Notes under the pieces: generated by a model
The model's database searches: none
Seen by the model: the letters and a program-made list of their open reading frames with translations, nothing else
Told to the model about the DNA's origin: nothing
Part shown: piece after piece, positions 60,195-64,000 of the stretch
How positions within the stretch are numbered: the stretch's first letter is position 1
Layout: every line of letters starts with the position of its first letter
Position numbers and translations under genes: made by a program
Source: Chinchilla lanigera
Lineage: Eukaryota; Chordata; Mammalia; Rodentia; Chinchillidae
Reading direction: 5' to 3'
NCBI RefSeq assembly: GCF_000276665.1
Contig: NW_004955427.1
Coordinates: 529,348-593,347 of the forward strand
DNA: 64,000 bases

Positions 60195-61130
60195 AAATAT
60201 ACTAGGTATCTAGTACTACCTCAGAACATATTGGCTTAGAACAGTAGACATTTATTGTGTCATAGTTTCATGCAGAATTCAGAAGTGGGGTAGTTGAGTG
60301 GTTCTGGCTTGATGGATTTCATGAGGTTATAATCATAATGTTAGCCAAGACTGTGGTCTTCCTGAGATCTGACTGGTAGTACAGGATCCATTTACAAGAT
60401 AACTTGCTTACATGGAACTGGTTGTTGGCCATAGGCGGAGGCCTTATTTTTTCATGTTGCTGACTTTTAGATAGGGCTGCTTGAGTGTTCTTATCGTGCT
60501 GACTGGCTTGTCCAAGAGTGAGCGACAGCGTGGAGGAAGTATAGGTGTCTTTTATGACATAGCCTTAAAAGTCTCACTCAGTCATTTCCACAGCATCCTA
60601 TTAATTACACAAATCAACCCTATTCAATATGTGTTATGGCTTGTATTTAGATGTCCCCCCAAAGATTTATGTGGTGATAGGTGGGGCTTTTCAGAGGTGG
60701 CTGGATCTAAAGTATGTGGTGCCGGGATTAAGTGTTTGACGCTAGGACTGAGGGTGTCCCCACCTGGGTGTGAGTGCTACCTGCTCGAAGTACAGGCAGA
60801 CTGGATAGAATATAAGGGACAGAAAGAAAGTTTGCTGCTACTTCTGTTGCTGTCGCTGCCTGCTGCTTCACTGCTTTACTGCCTTCTGCCTGCTGTGAAC
60901 TGTTTCTCCTCTCTGATGCCCTTCTGGCTTGCCACCCTGCCTGGGAGCCAGCTAACTATGCACTAAAACCTCTATAAACTGTGAGTTTAAATAAACCTTT
61001 CTCCTTGAACTTTGGATGTCAGGTATTTTTGTCCCAGCAGTGAAAAATGTAACTAAGACAGGCAGTATAGAAAGAGACTACATAAAATATGAATATCTGG
61101 AGGCATGAAAGAACTAAGACCGTTGTAGAG
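60195..61130. repeat. Old mammalian repeat of unassigned LTR-like type, split by a younger LTR
   Basis: Left piece 60,195-60,631: aacagtagacatttattgtg, ctggttgttggccataggcg, agatagggctgcttgagtg, agtcatttccacagcatcct, attacacaaatcaaccctat. Right piece from 61,061: gaaagagactacataaaata. The two continue one another once the MaLR LTR is removed. Confidence 0.5.
60632..61060 (+). mobile_element. MaLR-type solo LTR nested in an older repeat
   Basis: It starts TGTTATGGCTTG, has tttaaataaacctttctcc near 60,990, and ends tgtaactaagACA. The TG/CA edges match the LTR at 30.75 kb. A 161-codon frame across it is accidental. Confidence 0.83.
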
Positions 61131-61158
61131 ACTACCATGATAGCTATAGCTATATTAT

Positions 61159-61205
61159 GCATGTATGTATGTGTATGTATGTATGTATGTATCTATCTAT
61201 CTTCT
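61159..61205. repeat. (ATGT)n/(ATCT)n simple repeat
   Basis: Tetranucleotide units atgtatgtatgt pass into atctatctatct. Confidence 0.93.
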
Positions 61206-62209
61206 ATTCTTACCAATGTCTTCAAATCTAGTCCAGAAACATAAAATCCATTCTAGCTTTTGCCTTCCAAGGACTATAAGAAAGCATGTTCTCAGTATTC
61301 CAGTATATTCTCAGTGCAGTCAGTTGCCCGGATCTTTGCCCAGTGGCCACCATCCCGCACATGTGCTCCCCTCACTCATGTGGGCTCGCCTACCCTAGCA
61401 GGCATCACCAGCCGCCTCCTTTCCACTCCACAGGGAATAGTAGCTTGGAGAGACCCTACTCACTGGTTTCTGGACTTAAGAAACAAGATAAAAGGCACGG
61501 CCACTTTTCATTTTGAATTGTAACTTGGCAATAGGAAGAATTTATAATATTTAGGTTTAGACTACTGAAACAGATGTCTAGATTTAGTGTAAACAGAAAA
61601 AAGACCCCTCACATCTATGCAGAGGTCTGAGACTTTCATCTTTCATGTTCTTATTCTCTATCTGAAGAGTTGCTTTTTTAATCTGACAAGGATATTTTAC
61701 GAGGGATATATCTAAACTTTTTTACTTCTTTTTCTCTTATTTTCCTTTCCCATCCATTCCTGTCCTTTCCTTCCCTGTTCTTTTCACTTCTCATAGCATC
61801 CATGCTCTCTCATTTTTTTTCTTTAATTTGCTTGGCTTCAGGCTTGCCAGTGACCTCTACTGGCACACTCAAAAACCCTGCTTCTTCTATAGAGGTGCTC
61901 AGGTGACTGTGTGAGCTGAAGAAGCAAAACTCCATTGACACTTCATTAAAAATATGTTAAATTGACCTTTTACATAATTCTTTGAGAGCAGAACAATAGA
62001 ATTTTTTAAGGTCACCATTATTTGCATGTCTCTGCTGAAGAGCTTACAAGTGACTTGAGGACTTCAACTGGAGAATAAGAAATATGAAGATACAAGGCAA
62101 TATTTCAAATACATAGTTAATGATGACTCTAACAGTATGCTTTCTCTAAAGCACATGCTGATGAATCACACTGCTCATCATCTCTACTCTTGTCATTCAT
62201 TTTCCCCAG
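61206..62209. other. Intergenic, nothing firmly recognised
   Basis: A moderately GC-rich stretch at 61,260-61,500 carries three overlapping chance frames. No repeat could be assigned. Confidence 0.45.
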
Positions 62210-62286
62210 AAAGTCGGAGTGATTTGCCAGATGAAACATTTCCTGAGAATTATGAGGCAGAAGTTCCAGAAACATTAGAGGGATAA
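62210..62286 (+). other. Exon-like segment with acceptor-like site and short acidic frame
   Basis: A pyrimidine-rich tract ending ttttccccag (AG at 62,208-62,209) is followed by a frame of 24 codons reading SRSDLPDETFPENYEAEVPE and a few more residues to TAA (62,284-62,286). No family was recognised. It may be chance or a fragment of an unrecognised transcript. Confidence 0.2.
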
Positions 62287-62321
62287 AATCATGCATGAGT
62301 AAGCTGTTAAGTAATTATTCC

Positions 62322-62418
62322 GGGGCTGGGGATTTAGCTTAGCGGCAACAGCGCCTGCCTGGCAAGCGCAAGGTCGTGAGTTCAATTCCCGGTGCCGGGG
62401 GAAAAAAAAAAAAAAAAA
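62322..62418 (+). repeat. Young ID-like SINE with perfect 13-bp target duplication
   Basis: ggggctggggatttagctta, gcgcctgcctggcaagcgca, gtgagttcaattcccggtgc plus an A-tail. Exact flanks aagtaattattcc at 62,309-62,321 and 62,419-62,431. Confidence 0.96.
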
Positions 62419-62887
62419 AAGTAATTATTCCATTATTCTTTTACTATAGGAAAAACAATTTTTTTTTTTCAAGATTCAGACTTGGAGGTTGAGCTTAGTA
62501 AAATAACCCAGAAAAATGCATGAGGTTCAGGGAATTTCAGTATGAATGTTTTTCTTTATTCCTCGAGATATCAGTTTGCGATGTTCTGCTTGTGGAGTGA
62601 CGCCTGGCAGAGGGGACAACACACACGTCAGAGTCGGGATAACGACACCTCCAAACTCAATGATTCTGACACCTCACTTGACAGTCAGTCTGAAGGAAGT
62701 CAAGGAGTGACCTATAGAGTTTGCACTTTGGGGAATGCATGTGTAGTAGGGAGCCAGGGAAATATGAGCAGATGAAGTCTTAGTGCACTTCATGATCACT
62801 GAAGCTAACATTACACGAAGTTGATATGTCCTTCCAGTTTTGTCCTGCAAAGAATTGACCTCGGTTTGTAAAGCGGCCTACATTTTT

Positions 62888-63027
62888 TGTTTTGTCTTTG
62901 CTTTTCTGAGAGACGGTCTCATTATGCAGTTCAGGTTGGTCTGGAATTCACTATGTAGCTCAGGTTGAGCCTCCTTTCTCAGCCTCTGAGTGCTGGGATT
63001 ATAGGCATGTGCTACACGGTTGGCTAC
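62888..63027 (-). repeat. B1 SINE, antisense
   Basis: gagagacggtctcattatgc, caggttggtctggaattcac and agtgctgggattataggcat. Similar flanks (tacattttt) at 62,879-62,887 and 63,029-63,037. Confidence 0.88.
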
Positions 63028-63037
63028 TTACATTTTT

Positions 63038-63744
63038 CGAAGTAAGGCTAGTGCCAAATTCTATCTAAAGTAACTTTTCAGAAATCATTGCAGCAAATTA
63101 GGAAAAGGATGAAATAAGCAAATGTAAAAGATAAACATTTTAAGATGTGGCAATCAGCATTTTATAGAAACACAGAAAAATTTCTAGATAATACAATATG
63201 ACAAACATTAACCATAAAGCTAAAATACAAGGAGTTTCCAAGTACCAATTTTATCATGGGCTTTTGTTTATCTGTACTAAAATTTTGTGAAATAAAACCA
63301 AAACTAAATTTTGGTCACTATTCTTTATGATTTTACAGAGAAAACAAGAGAGTAACACTTTTCCAGTATGAATTCTGACATTAAAGATTGTTTACTCATC
63401 TCAATTTTAGTTTCTTTAGATATATTTAATGTGTTAAAGTGGAAAGAAAAAAGGACATTAATGTAAAGAAAATATAAAGAGATAAAAAGAGCTATGGTCT
63501 TATTCTAGGGAGGAATTGAAAAGAAATATAAATTTTTTCCAGGAGTCATTGGGAGAAATTAAAAAAAAAAAAAAGAGTTTTACTAAGATTTCAGGTGAAT
63601 CATTCTCTTTTTCTTTGACTCTTTATTCTTTTTTTCATTTGTCCTGATAAGAGAGCTAAAAGGAACAAGGTTGACAGAGTTTCCAAATAAGATTTGCAAA
63701 TAATTAACAAAATTAATTCTTAATTTTTTAACCATATATATATT
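63038..63744. other. Intergenic AT-rich, nothing recognised
   Basis: No supported gene or repeat. Confidence 0.5.
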
Positions 63745-64000
63745 TGTCTTGGTTACTTTTTTCTCGCTGCTGGGACAAAATACCTGAAGACCAAAATTAA
63801 GGAAGGAAAGGTTTATTTTGCTTACAGTTTGTGGAGGTTTTAATCTGTACTAGGCATGATTATAAGGCAGAGTGGCATGTGGCAGAGGGCTGCATCTCAG
63901 GGCGGCAGCACAGCAAAGCAGCAAGCCACTTACAGGGGGCGGGGGCGGAATGGGGGAGGAATGCCCCAAGCACTCTCCCTTACATATGCAAACTATCCAC
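63745..64000 (-). mobile_element. MaLR-type LTR, antisense, cut by the window edge
   Basis: It starts tgtcttggttacttttttct, then gctgctgggacaaaataccT and ggaaggaaaggtttattttg, and a cagcacagcaaagcagca segment. It continues beyond the right edge. Confidence 0.82.

Noticed and set aside
60481..60966. 161-codon plus-strand frame
   Set aside because: It runs across the junction of an old repeat and a MaLR LTR, so it is not a gene.

Overview
The window is mammalian nuclear DNA, most likely from a rodent. It is a gene-poor stretch with widely spaced sequence, a single recognisable coding exon, one CpG-island promoter and dozens of interspersed repeats. The rodent call rests on abundant B1-type (7SL-derived) SINEs, ID-like SINEs derived from tRNA, fused B1-ID composites, and many MaLR-type LTRs. 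The ID-like consensus here ends in GGTACC and differs from the mouse/rat ID consensus, so a non-murid rodent is favoured. A beaver-type (castorimorph) lineage is only a guess.

Layout. Bases 1-22,341 lie inside the minus-strand gene DCBLD2, which encodes a CUB/LCCL/discoidin-domain transmembrane protein. Exon 2, the first half of the CUB domain, is at 2686-2913 with clean splice sites. Part of intron 2 lies to its left and an intron 1 of about 19 kb to its right. A CpG island at about 21.7-23.46 kb is broken by a 655-base assembly gap (22,342-22,996) that almost certainly hides exon 1 with the signal peptide. The gene-upstream side of the gap (22,997-23,455) is a TATA-less promoter with three CCAAT boxes and several GC boxes.

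From about 23.46 kb to the right end the window is the intergenic region upstream of DCBLD2; in human the next gene on that side is COL8A1, recalled from known gene order. I find no intact protein-coding gene there. It holds a Tigger-like DNA transposon remnant, an internally deleted hAT/Charlie-type transposon that keeps the start of its transposase frame, L1, L2 and MIR relics, at least seven MaLR-type LTRs (one with a perfect 5-bp target duplication), and a series of young ID-like SINEs with 9-16 bp target-site duplications. Local rearrangements are visible: a 202/211-bp non-tandem duplication that carries a SINE with its target-site copy, an exact 60-bp tandem duplication, a roughly 176-bp duplication inside an LTR-like repeat, and an internally deleted L1.

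I did not find a convincing new biological system. The best leads are structural: the duplication whose direction can be read from SINE target-site copies, the internally deleted Charlie element, the LTR-like element with an internal duplication, and an exon-like segment at 62.2 kb. Repeat family names come from recalled consensus patterns, not from a search.
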